Assembly: GCA_020632875.1 (NCBI GenBank)
Contig: JACKET010000003.1
Span: 186,001-250,000 of the forward strand
DNA: 64,000 bases
Direction: 5' to 3'
Source: Alphaproteobacteria bacterium
GTDB lineage: Bacteria; Myxococcota_A; UBA796; GCA-2862545
Positions 34,461 to 43,856 of the stretch are shown in pieces (positions within the stretch are counted from its first letter, which is position 1; every line of letters starts with the position of its first letter). The notes beneath the pieces were generated by a model, which made no database searches, was not told the origin of the DNA, and worked only from the letters and a program-made list of their open reading frames with translations. The translations under genes were made by a program, and so were the position numbers.

Positions 34461-35375
34461 CTACCCCGAGGTCGGGACGCGCCGCCCGAGCAGGGCGTGG
34501 AGCGCAGCGGGCGCGGGCGCGGCGTCGGTGTCGTCGTCGGGCATCAGGCCGAGCGCACCGCAGATCTCGTCGGCGTGCACGAGCGCCTCGGCGGGCAGGG
34601 CCCGGCTGTGGATCGGCGGGCCGCTCCACCGCTCGACGCGCAGGCACTGGCCCTCGATCGAGAGGAACGCGATGTCGGACCGCGGGATGCGCCGCCCGTC
34701 GAGCTCGCAGCCGCCCGTGTGGACGTGGAGCTCGAGGGGCTCGGCGGCGCGCTGCAGGCGCCGGTGCACGACGAGCACGAACAGCCAGATGCCGAGCAGC
34801 GCGGGCAGCCAGAGCGGCACGGTGTTCTGCAGCACGTCGCGCACGAACGAGGCGCGCTCGAAGGCCTCACGAGCGGCGGTGGTCTCGCGCTCGACGCGGG
34901 CGGTCCAGTACGCCTGCTCGATGCCGACGAGCACGTCCCACTCGCGCTCGGCCTGGTCGCGCCACAGCGACGACTCGAGCGGGCAGGCCCCCGACTGGTG
35001 CGCCGCCATCCGGAGGAAGTCGAGGTTGCCGATCCAGGCGACCCCCGCGTGGGCCCGGGTCTGGGTGACGAGCTCGGCGCCGTCGAGCTCGGGGCCGAGC
35101 GAGCAGGCGCGGGCATGGACGTACTGGTCGAGCGTCTGGAAGTCCCAGGTCTCGAAGGACGGCCGGATCGCCTCGCACTGGGCGAGGTGGCGGTTGGCGC
35201 GCCCCACGCAGGCCGCGTAGTCCGGGACGGGCGTGGGCTCCGCGAGCTGGGCGAAGAAGACCGCGGTGAGCACGGCGCAAACGCCGAGCAGGGCCCTGCC
35301 CAGGCGCTTCAGCCCGAGCGCGTTCCGCACGGGCGCGCGCAGCGAGACCCCCTCGTGGCTCCAGCGCATCTCCAT
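34461..35375 (-). CDS. Two-TM protein of unknown function
   Basis: This 304-residue protein has one membrane helix near residues 24-45, an extracytoplasmic helical domain with four or five Cys residues, a second helix near 185-205, and a C-terminal cytoplasmic beta-domain (LELHVHTGGCELDGRRIPRS) that looks PH-like. I recognise no named family. It is the first gene after the baseplate block and the terminator-like hairpin at 35404-35433. Confidence 0.75.
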   Translation of the reverse strand: MEMRWSHEGVSLRAPVRNALGLKRLGRALLGVCAVLTAVFFAQLAEPTPVPDYAACVGRANRHLAQCEAIRPSFETWDFQTLDQYVHARACSLGPELDGAELVTQTRAHAGVAWIGNLDFLRMAAHQSGACPLESSLWRDQAEREWDVLVGIEQAYWTARVERETTAAREAFERASFVRDVLQNTVPLWLPALLGIWLFVLVVHRRLQRAAEPLELHVHTGGCELDGRRIPRSDIAFLSIEGQCLRVERWSGPPIHSRALPAEALVHADEICGALGLMPDDDTDAAPAPAALHALLGRRVPTSG

Positions 35376-35403
35376 GTGGAAAGCGTAGCTGGGTCGTGCG
35401 GGA

Positions 35404-35433
35404 TTCGCCTGGCCGCGAGTCGGGTCAGGCGAA
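35404..35433 (-). terminator. Hairpin after the CIS baseplate block
   Basis: A perfect 8-bp inverted repeat (TTCGCCTG / CAGGCGAA) encloses a 14-base loop that can form a further CCG/CGG pair. It starts 5 bases after the stop of the last baseplate gene on the minus strand. There is no T-tract, so it may be a weak or Rho-assisted terminator or an mRNA end stabiliser. Confidence 0.5.
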
Positions 35434-35438
35434 CGGAG

Positions 35439-36374
35439 CTACCGCATCGCTTCGATCGTGCGCTCGAGCTCGTCGCTGATGCGGGCGAGGGGCTGGAGCA
35501 GACGCTCGAACTGCTGGAACCACCGCAGCCACGTCTCGTCGGTCTGGTCGGGCCCGGGGACCTCGGCGTTCACGCGACGGATGAACTCGGTGAACTGCTC
35601 GATGCGGTCGGTGGTCGCGGGCAGCGGATTGTAGAAGTCGTGCCCGTACGTGATGAGCGTGCCGGCGGTGCGGTACAGCACGCGATCCGACGTGCCCTCT
35701 TCGATGAGCAGGAACTCGCTCGAGATCAGCGAGCCGTAGAACGCCACCATGCCGATCGACTGCTCGGCGAGGGTCTGCGTGCGGTACAGCGCCGAGATGA
35801 TCTTCTTGTTCAGGCGGATGAACTCGACGACGCGCGGCTTGAGGTACGACTCGGCGGCGCGGGCCTGACGGCCGGCGCGCGGCACGGGCAGCTGCACCTG
35901 GATCATGCGGCCGAGGCGCACGTTGACGCGACAGAGCGCGATCGCGTCGCGGTGCTCCTGGTCGGCGGGCAGCAGCTTCGGCGCGGCGGACTCGAGGATG
36001 CGCGACTCGCGCTTCTCGGCCGTGTCGAACACGGGACGCGAGCTGTCGGGGTCGGGCCGCTCGACGTGGAACAGCCACAGCATGTACTCGCCGTCGGACT
36101 TCGGCACCTCGAGGGGCACCGCGACATCCTGTGGGAGCTGCACGCCCTGGCCGTCGCGCGTGATGCCGTACCCGGCCTTGATGATGGCGGTGTACTTCTT
36201 CTTCTTCTGCTCGAGCTCGACCTGGAGCCCCTGCACGATGCCGAACCCGTGCATGAACAGCGAGTGCCGATGCAGGGTGCGGCGGTGGTACACCTGCTCG
36301 TCGAGCAGGTCGTGGGACGTGAGGCACAGTCCCTCGAAGGGGTTGAGTCGGCTGAGTTGATGCTCGAAGCTCAT
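35439..36374 (-). CDS. CIS-cluster protein with EQ-YHR N-terminal domain
   Basis: This 311-residue protein has an N-terminal segment FEGLCLTSHDLLDEQVYHR followed by HGFGIVQGLQVEL. I recall the same pattern (a G-x-L-x3-D, EQ-x-YH, LHG-x-GVV-x-GL motif) from uncharacterised proteins near phage-tail-like gene clusters. The rest is beta-rich and then helical (ISDELERTIEAM). A baseplate or fibre-attachment role is inferred from its place after the tail protein I-like gene. It lies 7 bases downstream of that gene. Confidence 0.75.
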   Translation of the reverse strand: MSFEHQLSRLNPFEGLCLTSHDLLDEQVYHRRTLHRHSLFMHGFGIVQGLQVELEQKKKKYTAIIKAGYGITRDGQGVQLPQDVAVPLEVPKSDGEYMLWLFHVERPDPDSSRPVFDTAEKRESRILESAAPKLLPADQEHRDAIALCRVNVRLGRMIQVQLPVPRAGRQARAAESYLKPRVVEFIRLNKKIISALYRTQTLAEQSIGMVAFYGSLISSEFLLIEEGTSDRVLYRTAGTLITYGHDFYNPLPATTDRIEQFTEFIRRVNAEVPGPDQTDETWLRWFQQFERLLQPLARISDELERTIEAMR

Positions 36375-36381
36375 GAAAGAC

Positions 36382-37500
36382 CTAGCGTCTGTCGTCGAAG
36401 ATGACGGTGAAACCGACGTGCGTGGGCCGTTCCTGGCTCACGACGTTCACGATCCGCTTCAGCACTTGCGTGGCGCGCTCGCCGAAGCGGTTGTGGAAGC
36501 GCTCCTTGGGCTCCAACATGAGCTGGAAGAAGCTGGTGTCCTTCCGCTCCGTCGGCTCCATGAGGTAGCACCCGAGAGGCTCGTTGCGATGGAATCGCTC
36601 GGTGACGTCGCGGCCCCCGATGAGGCTGGCCTTGCCGAGCGCGGCCGGCGCGGGGCGGACGCGCTCCCTCACCCGGACGGGCGCCGAGGTGAGCACGCGG
36701 ACCATCTCTTCGATGCCGATCCGCGTGCCGCGGGTGCGCATGAGGCGGATGGCGCGGCGCACGAGCTCGCGCTGCTGGTGGACCGGCAGCGACTCGTCGA
36801 GCTCGAAGCCGACCCAGCTCGCGAGCCAGGGCAGGAACTTGGGCTCGCACACCAGCGGGTCGGTGAGGTCGACGATGTGGTCGATCTTCTCGGTGACCGT
36901 GGTCATGACGTGCTGGAAGATGAACAGGAACCGACGCATCGGGTCTTCGTCGACGATGATGTCGTTGGTGCGCACGTCGTGCATGTCGGCGCCCATGTAC
37001 CGCTGCACCTCGGTGGTGCGGGTCATGGCGGTGGTCTGGGCGTGCACGGGGCCCTCGCCCTGGAACAGCTCCGGCAGGAACCGCAGGTAGCCGCGCACGG
37101 GCACGTAGAGGACGATGTCGTCTTCGACCGACAGGTTGCGGCTGCGCTGCGCGGCGCCCTCGACGATCGGCCGCACCTGCACGAGGTGATCGGGCACGAA
37201 GAAGCTCGCCGGCATGCCGTTCGCGAGCACCCGCTCGCCGTAGATCCACGTGCGGTCACCGCCGTTCGCGTGGCGGATCTCGACGGCGCGCACCACGCCG
37301 ATCGCCTCGCCCCGACGGGCTTCGACGAGCTGGTAGCGCACCTGGTTGCCCATGTTGCGCTGGATGTACGCCTTCGCCGAGCGGATCGGGAACTGGATGG
37401 TCACGACCTGCTCGAGGTAGCGGAGATCGGTCGAAGCCGCGCGGAGGACGAGCTCGTTCTCGCGCTTGGTCCGCCGCGCCGGGAGGCGACGCCTTCTCAT
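36382..37500 (-). CDS. Phage tail protein I-like baseplate component
   Basis: This 372-residue protein matches the tail protein family seen in contractile injection systems (TIGR02242-like). It has RRFLFIFQHVMTTVTEKID, then PKFLPWLASWVGFELDESLP, RELVRRAIRLMRTRGTRIG and a terminal GFTVIFDDR strand. In phage P2 the equivalent gpI joins the wedge and fibre region of the baseplate. The N-terminus begins with a cluster of arginines. The ATG overlaps the baseplate J stop. Confidence 0.88.
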   Translation of the reverse strand: MRRRRLPARRTKRENELVLRAASTDLRYLEQVVTIQFPIRSAKAYIQRNMGNQVRYQLVEARRGEAIGVVRAVEIRHANGGDRTWIYGERVLANGMPASFFVPDHLVQVRPIVEGAAQRSRNLSVEDDIVLYVPVRGYLRFLPELFQGEGPVHAQTTAMTRTTEVQRYMGADMHDVRTNDIIVDEDPMRRFLFIFQHVMTTVTEKIDHIVDLTDPLVCEPKFLPWLASWVGFELDESLPVHQQRELVRRAIRLMRTRGTRIGIEEMVRVLTSAPVRVRERVRPAPAALGKASLIGGRDVTERFHRNEPLGCYLMEPTERKDTSFFQLMLEPKERFHNRFGERATQVLKRIVNVVSQERPTHVGFTVIFDDRR

Positions 37501-40500
37501 AGATCCTCGCTCACGACGCGCACGTGGCGCACGACGAAGAGGTCGTGCTTGTCGAGCGGGACGACCGTGGCGCCCTGGCTCTTCTCCCAGCCGGGTGCGG
37601 GATCCTGCGCGTCGGACATGTCGTAGACGAAGACCTCGACGACGTGCCGCACCTCGGGGATGTCGGTGACCATCCGCCCGAAATCCTGCCCGTAGAGCGT
37701 GGCGTTGAACGGCCAGCCCTCGATGTCGAGCCCGCCGACGTACGGGTCGAGGAAGCGCCGGATCCACTGCTGCGCCGTCTCGCGCACCTGGAGGAAGTTG
37801 GCGTTCGGACGGAGCCGGATGACGATCGACACGTCGATGGTCTTGAACGTCGCGAGCCGCACGCGGGGCTGGATGTTCACGAGGCAGCGGCGACCGAGGT
37901 AGCGCTGGACGTGCTCTTTGAGGCCGGTCGACAGGAACGGATCGGGGACGATCTCGTTCGGCCGCTTCTGCGGGAGCACGATGACCTCGATCACGCCGTC
38001 GTCGCTCATCGAGCCGTCGCAGGCCGCGCGGGCGACCTCGGCGGACGCCTCTTTCGCGATGACCTCGAAGTCGAGCCGGGTGACGGCCCGGTCGCGGCTC
38101 GTGAGCACCGACGGGGCGCGGCGGATGATCTCTTCGATCGACTCGGCGTTCCGGCCGCCCGTGGCGGGCAGGATGTTCGTGACCTTCACGACGTCCGAGT
38201 AGCCCTCGGCGCGGTCGATGGCGCCGGGCCCGACGTTCCCGACGGCGCCGGGCACCGTGTAGTACGTCTCGACCGCGATGTTGTAGTTGCCGACCGGCGT
38301 GAGCTTGCCGCGGATTCCGTTGCCGAACTTCAGCGTGCCGTCGACGGGATCGACGATGAACACGCGGTCGTCCTTGCTGGCGGTGAGCAGGCTGTTGCCC
38401 GGTGCGCGGCGCCACTCGCGGCGCTCGCCGTCGTCTTCGGTGACGAACACGCGCAGATCGGGGAACTGGTCGGGGTGCCGGAAGACCGCGCGCTCTTCGC
38501 CCTCGGGGTGCAGGAACACCGGGAAGCGACGGAGCTGGATGGACTGGTGCGGCACCCCCTCGCCGTTGAACTTCTCCATCCGGAACTGGTGGAGGTTGAT
38601 GGCGTCGACGGTGTTCAGCAGCAGGTGCGAGATCGGCGGGAGATCCGGCATCGGCGTGTCGGCGGGCGGCCGGAACACGGCGCGGATCCAGTTGCCGGCC
38701 TCTTCGGGCTCGGGGATCGGGTCGGGGTACGCGAACTCGAGCACGCCGGTGCGGTTCATCCGGTAGACGTTCGCGCCCTCGTCGTCGTCGCCCACGAGCC
38801 GGCGCCACTTGATCTGCTTGGCCTGGCCGCTGACGAGCTGCTCCCAGTTCACGTTCATGCCGTGCGGCAGGAAGGTCTCGCCGCGGCACCGGAACATGAA
38901 GGCGTGGCGCGAGCCGACGGGCAGGGGCTTGTCGAGCTTGAGGTACACGGCGTGGTGGCCGGCCGCCTGGAGGTCTTTGTCCTTGCCGGCGGCGACGTCC
39001 TCGGTGTCGATGAAGGGGTCGAACGGGTGCTGCTCGTACAGGCGCCCCGCCGAGCGCACGACGCTGCGCGAGAGCCGGCGGTTGTTCGCGCGGTACTCGA
39101 CGGTCGCGGACCGGATGCCCGGCATGGGCTGCTCGTACACGTCCTTCCCGACGACCCCGTCGACGCCGAGCTTCACGGAGAAGACCTTGATCGACATGGG
39201 CAGCGGCAGGGTCTTCTTGTCCTTCTGGTAGGACATGGTGGCCCGGGTGACCTCGAAGCGCAGCCAGCACGTCTCCTGCGCGGCGATGATCGCGCGGAAG
39301 ACGCCCTTCAGCTGGGTCTTCGGGTCGAGGAGGATCCGGATGCGCCGCCGGTCGGGCATCTTCGCGCCCTCGGGGTCGAGGTCGGCGAAGGTGAAGTCGG
39401 AGAACGTGCCCTCTTCGGTGTGCACGACGCGCCAGGTGTCGGCGGCGCGGTACGTGAGCTGGAGCTGGTAGTCCTCCTTCGGCTCGGGGATGGGCTTGCC
39501 CTCCATCTCGAAGCCGATCTCGAGCTCGAGCACGACGGCCTTCTGGGCGCGGTTCTCGAACAGGTCGGACCCGACGAAGAACTTCATGCCGAGCAGCGGA
39601 GGCAGGGTGGTGGCGGGCTGCCACGGCACCTGCGGGAGCTGGTGGGTGTAGAAGTAGTTCGCGGCGTCGGTCTCGGGGCCCGCGGCGAGGTGCACGACCA
39701 CCGGGCGGAGCCACGTGAGCTCGAGCTCGAGGTTCGGCACGAGGCCGCGCATGTGCACGGTCTCGATGCGCTCGGCGCGCAGGTTGTAGCCGTCGGTGGC
39801 CATCTCGGTGAACGGCCCGGTGAGCACGATGGCGGTGCCCTGGTAGCGCACGCGCTCGTCCGGCAGGACCTCCCACGCGTCGCCGCGGCGGTACGACCAG
39901 CGGTACCGCGGGAAGTACGCGTTGCGCCCGGCGGGCAGGCTGCGGTCGACCATCGTGAAACGCACGGTCCAGCCGGCCCGGATGGGCGGCATGTCCTGGA
40001 TGAAGAACTCGAGGTTCCGCCCGGTCGCGCGCACGTCCCAGTTGCTGATCAGGCGCTCTTCGCCGCCGCGATCGTCACGCCAGGTGATCTCGAGGTCGGA
40101 GTTCATCCGGTCGGCGAGCCACGGCTCGTAGTTCACGACGCCGCGGATCCAGTACTGGTCGGGCTCGACCACGGCCGGCAGCGGGAACGGATCCTCTTCG
40201 TTGCCGAACTCGTTCACGGTGAGGATGTGCGGCATGAGCGCCTTGAGCGAGTACTCGGGCAGGCCGAGCACCTCTTCCTCTTCGCGCTCGATGGTGAGCG
40301 GCCTCCAGCCGTTGACGGTGCGGTACTCCCACCGGAACATCGACGTGACCGGCAGGTTCTCGTCACTCGCCGTGCGGATGCGCACGCGGCCGAGCGGCTG
40401 CGGGTTCTTCTCGTCGAGCTCGATGTTCATGAGCCGGAAGTCGTCGTGCGCCAGGTACATGTACTGGTACGGCGAGTACGCGCGGGGCCCGTGCTCGACC

Positions 40501-41036
40501 GGGTCCATCTTGAACGCCTGCACGCCCGAGCCCCCGCCGAACACACAGACCTTGTGCTCGTCGTCTTCACCCGGCGAGGTGAACGGGATCTCGCGCACCA
40601 TGGGGTTCGGGCCCGAGCGCACCGAGACGATCCGCTCGATGTTGCAGTCGTGGACGGTGATCGCCTCGTTCGTGAGGTAGTGCAGCGCGTCGCGGCCCTG
40701 CCCCGAGCGCGTGGCGGTGCGCGTGTAGGCGGGCACCTCGACGTGGTCGACGGCCGTGGTGTGCAGCGTGAACGTGAGCGGAACGCGCGCCGGCCGGGCC
40801 TGGCGGCGCTCTTCGCCGATGAAGTTCAGGAAGTGCACGTACGTCTTGTCGGGCACCCGGTTGAGCCGGAAGATCGTCATCTCGGTCATCCAGGCGAACA
40901 GCTGGACGAGCGTGATGCCGGGATCGGCGTCGCCGAGGTTGGTCCACTCGGGCGTGTACTGGGGGATCAACGCGCGCGCTTCGCGAACGATGTCCGCGTA
41001 GCGCCGATCGTCGAGGTTCGGAGGCTTGATGGGCAT
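37497..41036 (-). CDS. Baseplate J-like wedge protein, very large
   Basis: This 1179-residue protein begins LDDRRYADIVREARALIP and has LGDADPGITLVQLFAWMTEM, the start typical of baseplate J proteins in CIS clusters. The conserved J core lies at about residues 870-1130: FGNGIRGKLTP, AVETYYTVPGAVGNVGPG, RAPSVLTSRDRAVTRLDFEVIA and IEVIVLPQ. Long beta-rich insertions in the middle make it larger than P2 gpJ, as with Afp11/Afp12. It builds the baseplate wedge that triggers sheath contraction. It is coupled to the tail protein I gene and 9 bases from gp25. Confidence 0.93.
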   Translation of the reverse strand: MPIKPPNLDDRRYADIVREARALIPQYTPEWTNLGDADPGITLVQLFAWMTEMTIFRLNRVPDKTYVHFLNFIGEERRQARPARVPLTFTLHTTAVDHVEVPAYTRTATRSGQGRDALHYLTNEAITVHDCNIERIVSVRSGPNPMVREIPFTSPGEDDEHKVCVFGGGSGVQAFKMDPVEHGPRAYSPYQYMYLAHDDFRLMNIELDEKNPQPLGRVRIRTASDENLPVTSMFRWEYRTVNGWRPLTIEREEEEVLGLPEYSLKALMPHILTVNEFGNEEDPFPLPAVVEPDQYWIRGVVNYEPWLADRMNSDLEITWRDDRGGEERLISNWDVRATGRNLEFFIQDMPPIRAGWTVRFTMVDRSLPAGRNAYFPRYRWSYRRGDAWEVLPDERVRYQGTAIVLTGPFTEMATDGYNLRAERIETVHMRGLVPNLELELTWLRPVVVHLAAGPETDAANYFYTHQLPQVPWQPATTLPPLLGMKFFVGSDLFENRAQKAVVLELEIGFEMEGKPIPEPKEDYQLQLTYRAADTWRVVHTEEGTFSDFTFADLDPEGAKMPDRRRIRILLDPKTQLKGVFRAIIAAQETCWLRFEVTRATMSYQKDKKTLPLPMSIKVFSVKLGVDGVVGKDVYEQPMPGIRSATVEYRANNRRLSRSVVRSAGRLYEQHPFDPFIDTEDVAAGKDKDLQAAGHHAVYLKLDKPLPVGSRHAFMFRCRGETFLPHGMNVNWEQLVSGQAKQIKWRRLVGDDDEGANVYRMNRTGVLEFAYPDPIPEPEEAGNWIRAVFRPPADTPMPDLPPISHLLLNTVDAINLHQFRMEKFNGEGVPHQSIQLRRFPVFLHPEGEERAVFRHPDQFPDLRVFVTEDDGERREWRRAPGNSLLTASKDDRVFIVDPVDGTLKFGNGIRGKLTPVGNYNIAVETYYTVPGAVGNVGPGAIDRAEGYSDVVKVTNILPATGGRNAESIEEIIRRAPSVLTSRDRAVTRLDFEVIAKEASAEVARAACDGSMSDDGVIEVIVLPQKRPNEIVPDPFLSTGLKEHVQRYLGRRCLVNIQPRVRLATFKTIDVSIVIRLRPNANFLQVRETAQQWIRRFLDPYVGGLDIEGWPFNATLYGQDFGRMVTDIPEVRHVVEVFVYDMSDAQDPAPGWEKSQGATVVPLDKHDLFVVRHVRVVSEDL

Positions 41037-41045
41037 GGAACTCGC

Positions 41046-41429
41046 CTAGCCACCGGTCAGCAGGAGGGTGAGCTCCTGCTCGGTGAGCGTGGATCGGATC
41101 TTGTAGTGGACCTGCACCTGCATGGCGCCCTGGGTGTCGGGCCAGGCCTCGACCTTCTCGACCTCGATGCGCGGCTCCCACCGCACGAGGGCCTCCCTGA
41201 CGTAGGACGCCACGGAGTTGGCCGTCGCCTGGGTGTTCGCCGAGAACATGAGCTCGTGCATCCGGCAGCCGAACTCCGGCAGCATCTGCCGCTCGCCCGG
41301 CTTGGTGCCCAGAATCACGGTGATGCACTCCTTGATGTTCTGCTCGTACTCCGAGTAGGCCACCCCACCCGTCGCGCGGTCGAACTGAAAGGGGAACTTC
41401 CACCCGCGTCCCAGAAACTCCTTGCGCAT
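41046..41429 (-). CDS. gpW/gp25-family baseplate protein
   Basis: This 127-residue protein has the lysozyme-like gp25 fold pattern: FLGRGWKFPFQFD start, VAYSEYEQNIKECITVILGTKPGERQMLPEFGCRMHE and ALVRWEPRIEV. Afp9, T4 gp25 and T6SS TssE belong here; it nucleates sheath assembly on the baseplate. The EQNI and PEFGCR motifs are intact. I chose ATG 41429 over ATG 41453 because the former follows a GGGGTGG run and gives the canonical N-terminus. Confidence 0.93.
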   Translation of the reverse strand: MRKEFLGRGWKFPFQFDRATGGVAYSEYEQNIKECITVILGTKPGERQMLPEFGCRMHELMFSANTQATANSVASYVREALVRWEPRIEVEKVEAWPDTQGAMQVQVHYKIRSTLTEQELTLLLTGG

Positions 41430-41540
41430 GCCACCCCTGCAGAAGGAGGGCATTGCAACACAGGATCGGCTCCGGGGTCCACTGCCCTCCGCGAGCCTCG
41501 GGACAACGCCGCCTATCGAGCACTCTCCAGACGCACGAAC

Positions 41541-41564
41541 GCCCCGCGGTGGGCATCGCGGGGC
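41541..41564 (-). terminator. Hairpin after the CIS hub gene
   Basis: A perfect 8-bp stem GCCCCGCG/CGCGGGGC with an 8-base loop lies 48 bases downstream of the hub gene stop on the minus strand, within the 183-base gap before gp25. There is no T-tract, so termination strength is uncertain. It separates the tube/hub block from the gp25/J/I block. Confidence 0.45.
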
Positions 41565-41612
41565 GCGTCGGGGGTCGGAGCCCCGCCGAACGGCGAGGCG
41601 GTCGATCGCGAC

Positions 41613-42665
41613 CTACTTCGGCTTGGTGTTGCCGCAGAAGGTCAGCTCGCTGACGAAGCCGGACTTGTTGGACACGCGGTGACGGGAGCTCACCGTGAAG
41701 ACCTCGGGGTTGAACCCGGCCTTCTGGTCTGCGAAGTTGACGGGCTTGCCACCGTGGAGGTCGCCGCTGCCCATGACGGTCGCGCGACCCTGCACGCCCA
41801 TGCGGGCGAGCCGGTTCATCTCGGCCGTGGCCATGCGCTTGGCGGCCTCCTGCGAATTGACCCACACGTCGGAGATGACCGCATCACCGGCGAACGTCTG
41901 GCCACCGCCCGCGACCATGTTCTGGCCGCCACCGATGCCCTGGATGTCGCCCGCGCCCGCCTGGGCCTCGACCTTCTTCTTCGTGTTGTAGTCCCAGCCG
42001 ATCACCTTCACGTTCTGGGGGATCTGCCGGGTCGACTGGTTGTAGTCGAGGCTGATGACCTGATCGCGGGTGATCTCCTGGCCGCCGCCGAACTGCGGCT
42101 TCTTGAAGTCGATCTTCCCCTCGTTCGCCGTGAGGATGTAGCCGTTCCGCGCCGCGAGCCGGCGCAGGTAGTGGTAGTCGGACTCGTTCCGCTGGAAGGC
42201 GTAGGGGTTCTCGCCCTCGGTGCTGTCGATCGTTCCGACCGCACCGTACTTGCCGAGGATCTCGTTCACGATGTCGGCGTCGGTCTTGCCCTCGAAGGTC
42301 TGGGTCGACCGGGAGGCCATGACCTTCGCGAGCGGATCCATGCACTTCAACGTGAGGGTGTCGCGGCCCTTCGCGTGCCCGTGCTTGGTGCCGATGATGG
42401 TGCCCTTGAAGGCCTTCCGGGCGCTGCCACCGAGCGACATCTCGACGTCGGCGCCCATCTGGAACTTGTCCCAGGGCGTCTGGCTACCGCCCTGACCGCC
42501 TTCCGGAGCCTTGAACGACATCTCGGCCACACCGATCATGTCGATGTGGTCCTCGACCATCGTGTAGTCCATGCCACCCGGCTCGTCGTGGGTGAGCTGC
42601 CCCACGCCGCCGATGTTCATGTCGTACGTCGGCGCGGCCCATCTTCTCTGTTCTTCTACGCCCAT
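41613..42665 (-). CDS. gpD-like hub protein (Afp8/VgrG N-terminal type)
   Basis: This 350-residue protein matches the phage late control D/VgrG hub fold: EMSLGGSARKAFKGTIIG, LTLKCMDPLAKVMAS, KTDADIVNEIL, AFQRNESDYHYLRRLAARNGY and SRQIPQ-like NQSTRQIPQNVKVIGWDY. The ESDYHYLRRLA motif is the signature. It corresponds only to the hub part; the OB-fold and needle (baseplate V/gp5) expected in full-length Afp8 or VgrG are absent. ATG 42665 was chosen because GGAG lies 6 bases upstream. Confidence 0.9.
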   Translation of the reverse strand: MGVEEQRRWAAPTYDMNIGGVGQLTHDEPGGMDYTMVEDHIDMIGVAEMSFKAPEGGQGGSQTPWDKFQMGADVEMSLGGSARKAFKGTIIGTKHGHAKGRDTLTLKCMDPLAKVMASRSTQTFEGKTDADIVNEILGKYGAVGTIDSTEGENPYAFQRNESDYHYLRRLAARNGYILTANEGKIDFKKPQFGGGQEITRDQVISLDYNQSTRQIPQNVKVIGWDYNTKKKVEAQAGAGDIQGIGGGQNMVAGGGQTFAGDAVISDVWVNSQEAAKRMATAEMNRLARMGVQGRATVMGSGDLHGGKPVNFADQKAGFNPEVFTVSSRHRVSNKSGFVSELTFCGNTKPK

Positions 42666-42710
42666 CACAATCTCCGGATGAGAGGCTGTGGTTCAAGCAA
42701 AGCTCGGGTG

Positions 42711-43856
42711 CTACTCGCGCTCGGGAGCCTGGAAGTCGTCGTCGCCAGCGGCGTGGTGCACGGCTTCCTGAGCCGTGTCGATCCCGTCGTGCGCTTCGCC
42801 CGCGCCATCGGAGATCGCCTCGCCCGCCTTGCCCTTCAGCCCCTGGACCTGGTCGCCGAGCCCGACCTTGTCGGCCACGCCGGCCACCTTGTCGATCGCC
42901 TTGTCGGCGACGGACTGGGCCTTGTTCTCGACCTTGTCGACGACCTCGTGCGCCTTCTCCGCGGCCTTGTCGACCAGGGGGAGGGCCTTGCCCGCGAGCC
43001 CGGACGACGAGAACGCCGAGAGGTCGTTGTCGATGCCGGACAGATCGCCGAGGCCACCCAGCGGCCCGCCCGCATCCTGCGAGAACGGGTTCAGGTCGGA
43101 GTCGGGCGCGAAGTTCGCCGGGCTCTGCCCGAGCGCCTGGTTCGCGAGGACCTCGGCCAGCTGGTTGTTCCCGGGGACCACGAGCTGCGTGCCGGCCGGC
43201 ACGTTCATCGGGTCGGTGATCTGCGGGTTCGCCTTGGCGAGCGTGCGCACGTCGGTGTTCGCCGCCGCAGCCGCCTGGGACAGCGTCTGGTTCGGCCCGA
43301 CCGTGGTCGTGGTCGCCGCGACGCCGGCACCGCTGAACATCGAGCCCATCGACGAGAGCGTGACGCCCGAGCCGGCGCTGATGCTGGTGGAGCCGTTGCC
43401 ACTCTCGACCTGGCGCTCCTTGAGCGTCACGGTGACCTTGGCGCGCACCGGAGTGCCGTCAGCCTTGAACATCAGGATCGACGCCGCGATCTTCTCGCAG
43501 ACCCCCTGGAAGTGGAAGCTCTTCCAGTGGAAGTCGATGTACGGCGGACGCTTGGACTGCCCACCGGCGTTCTGCACCGGGATGGACGTGTTCAAGAACG
43601 CACGCAGCGCATCGATCCGGGGCTGGATGCTGCTCCCGCCCTGATCCGTTGTGTCGAAGATGAGGTCCATGGTCAGAGCCGCGGCCTCGCCCTTCTCGTA
43701 GGTGAGAAGCGGCTGGGGCTTGCCCTGCTCGTCGGACGACTTCCACGACGCGGTGTCTTCGAGCTTCAGTTCCTTGGGATTGAACTGAACGAAGAACTTC
43801 TGTCCACGACGGTCGGCGTTCTCGAAGTACGCCTTACCACCACTTGTTACGCCCAT
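42711..43856 (-). CDS. CIS LysM adaptor protein (Afp7-like) with helical tail
   Basis: This 381-residue protein starts with the family's FFVQFNPKELKLE motif and a beta-domain, then a LysM-like segment (VGPNQTLSQAAAAANTD, ANPQITDPMNVPAGTQLVVPG) at about residues 185-230. Afp7-like proteins link the tube to the hub. An unusual helical tail of about 110 residues repeats K-x3-A/V-D-K units (DKAAEKAHEVVDKVENKAQ) and resembles LEA-type amphipathic helices. GGGAGG precedes ATG 43856, which overlaps the preceding gene by 23 bases. Confidence 0.88.
   Translation of the reverse strand: MGVTSGGKAYFENADRRGQKFFVQFNPKELKLEDTASWKSSDEQGKPQPLLTYEKGEAAALTMDLIFDTTDQGGSSIQPRIDALRAFLNTSIPVQNAGGQSKRPPYIDFHWKSFHFQGVCEKIAASILMFKADGTPVRAKVTVTLKERQVESGNGSTSISAGSGVTLSSMGSMFSGAGVAATTTTVGPNQTLSQAAAAANTDVRTLAKANPQITDPMNVPAGTQLVVPGNNQLAEVLANQALGQSPANFAPDSDLNPFSQDAGGPLGGLGDLSGIDNDLSAFSSSGLAGKALPLVDKAAEKAHEVVDKVENKAQSVADKAIDKVAGVADKVGLGDQVQGLKGKAGEAISDGAGEAHDGIDTAQEAVHHAAGDDDFQAPERE

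Noticed and set aside
41430..41612. Gap between hub and gp25 genes, examined for the missing spike or PAAR gene
   Set aside because: Only 183 bases with a hairpin; no frame encodes a PAAR-like protein.
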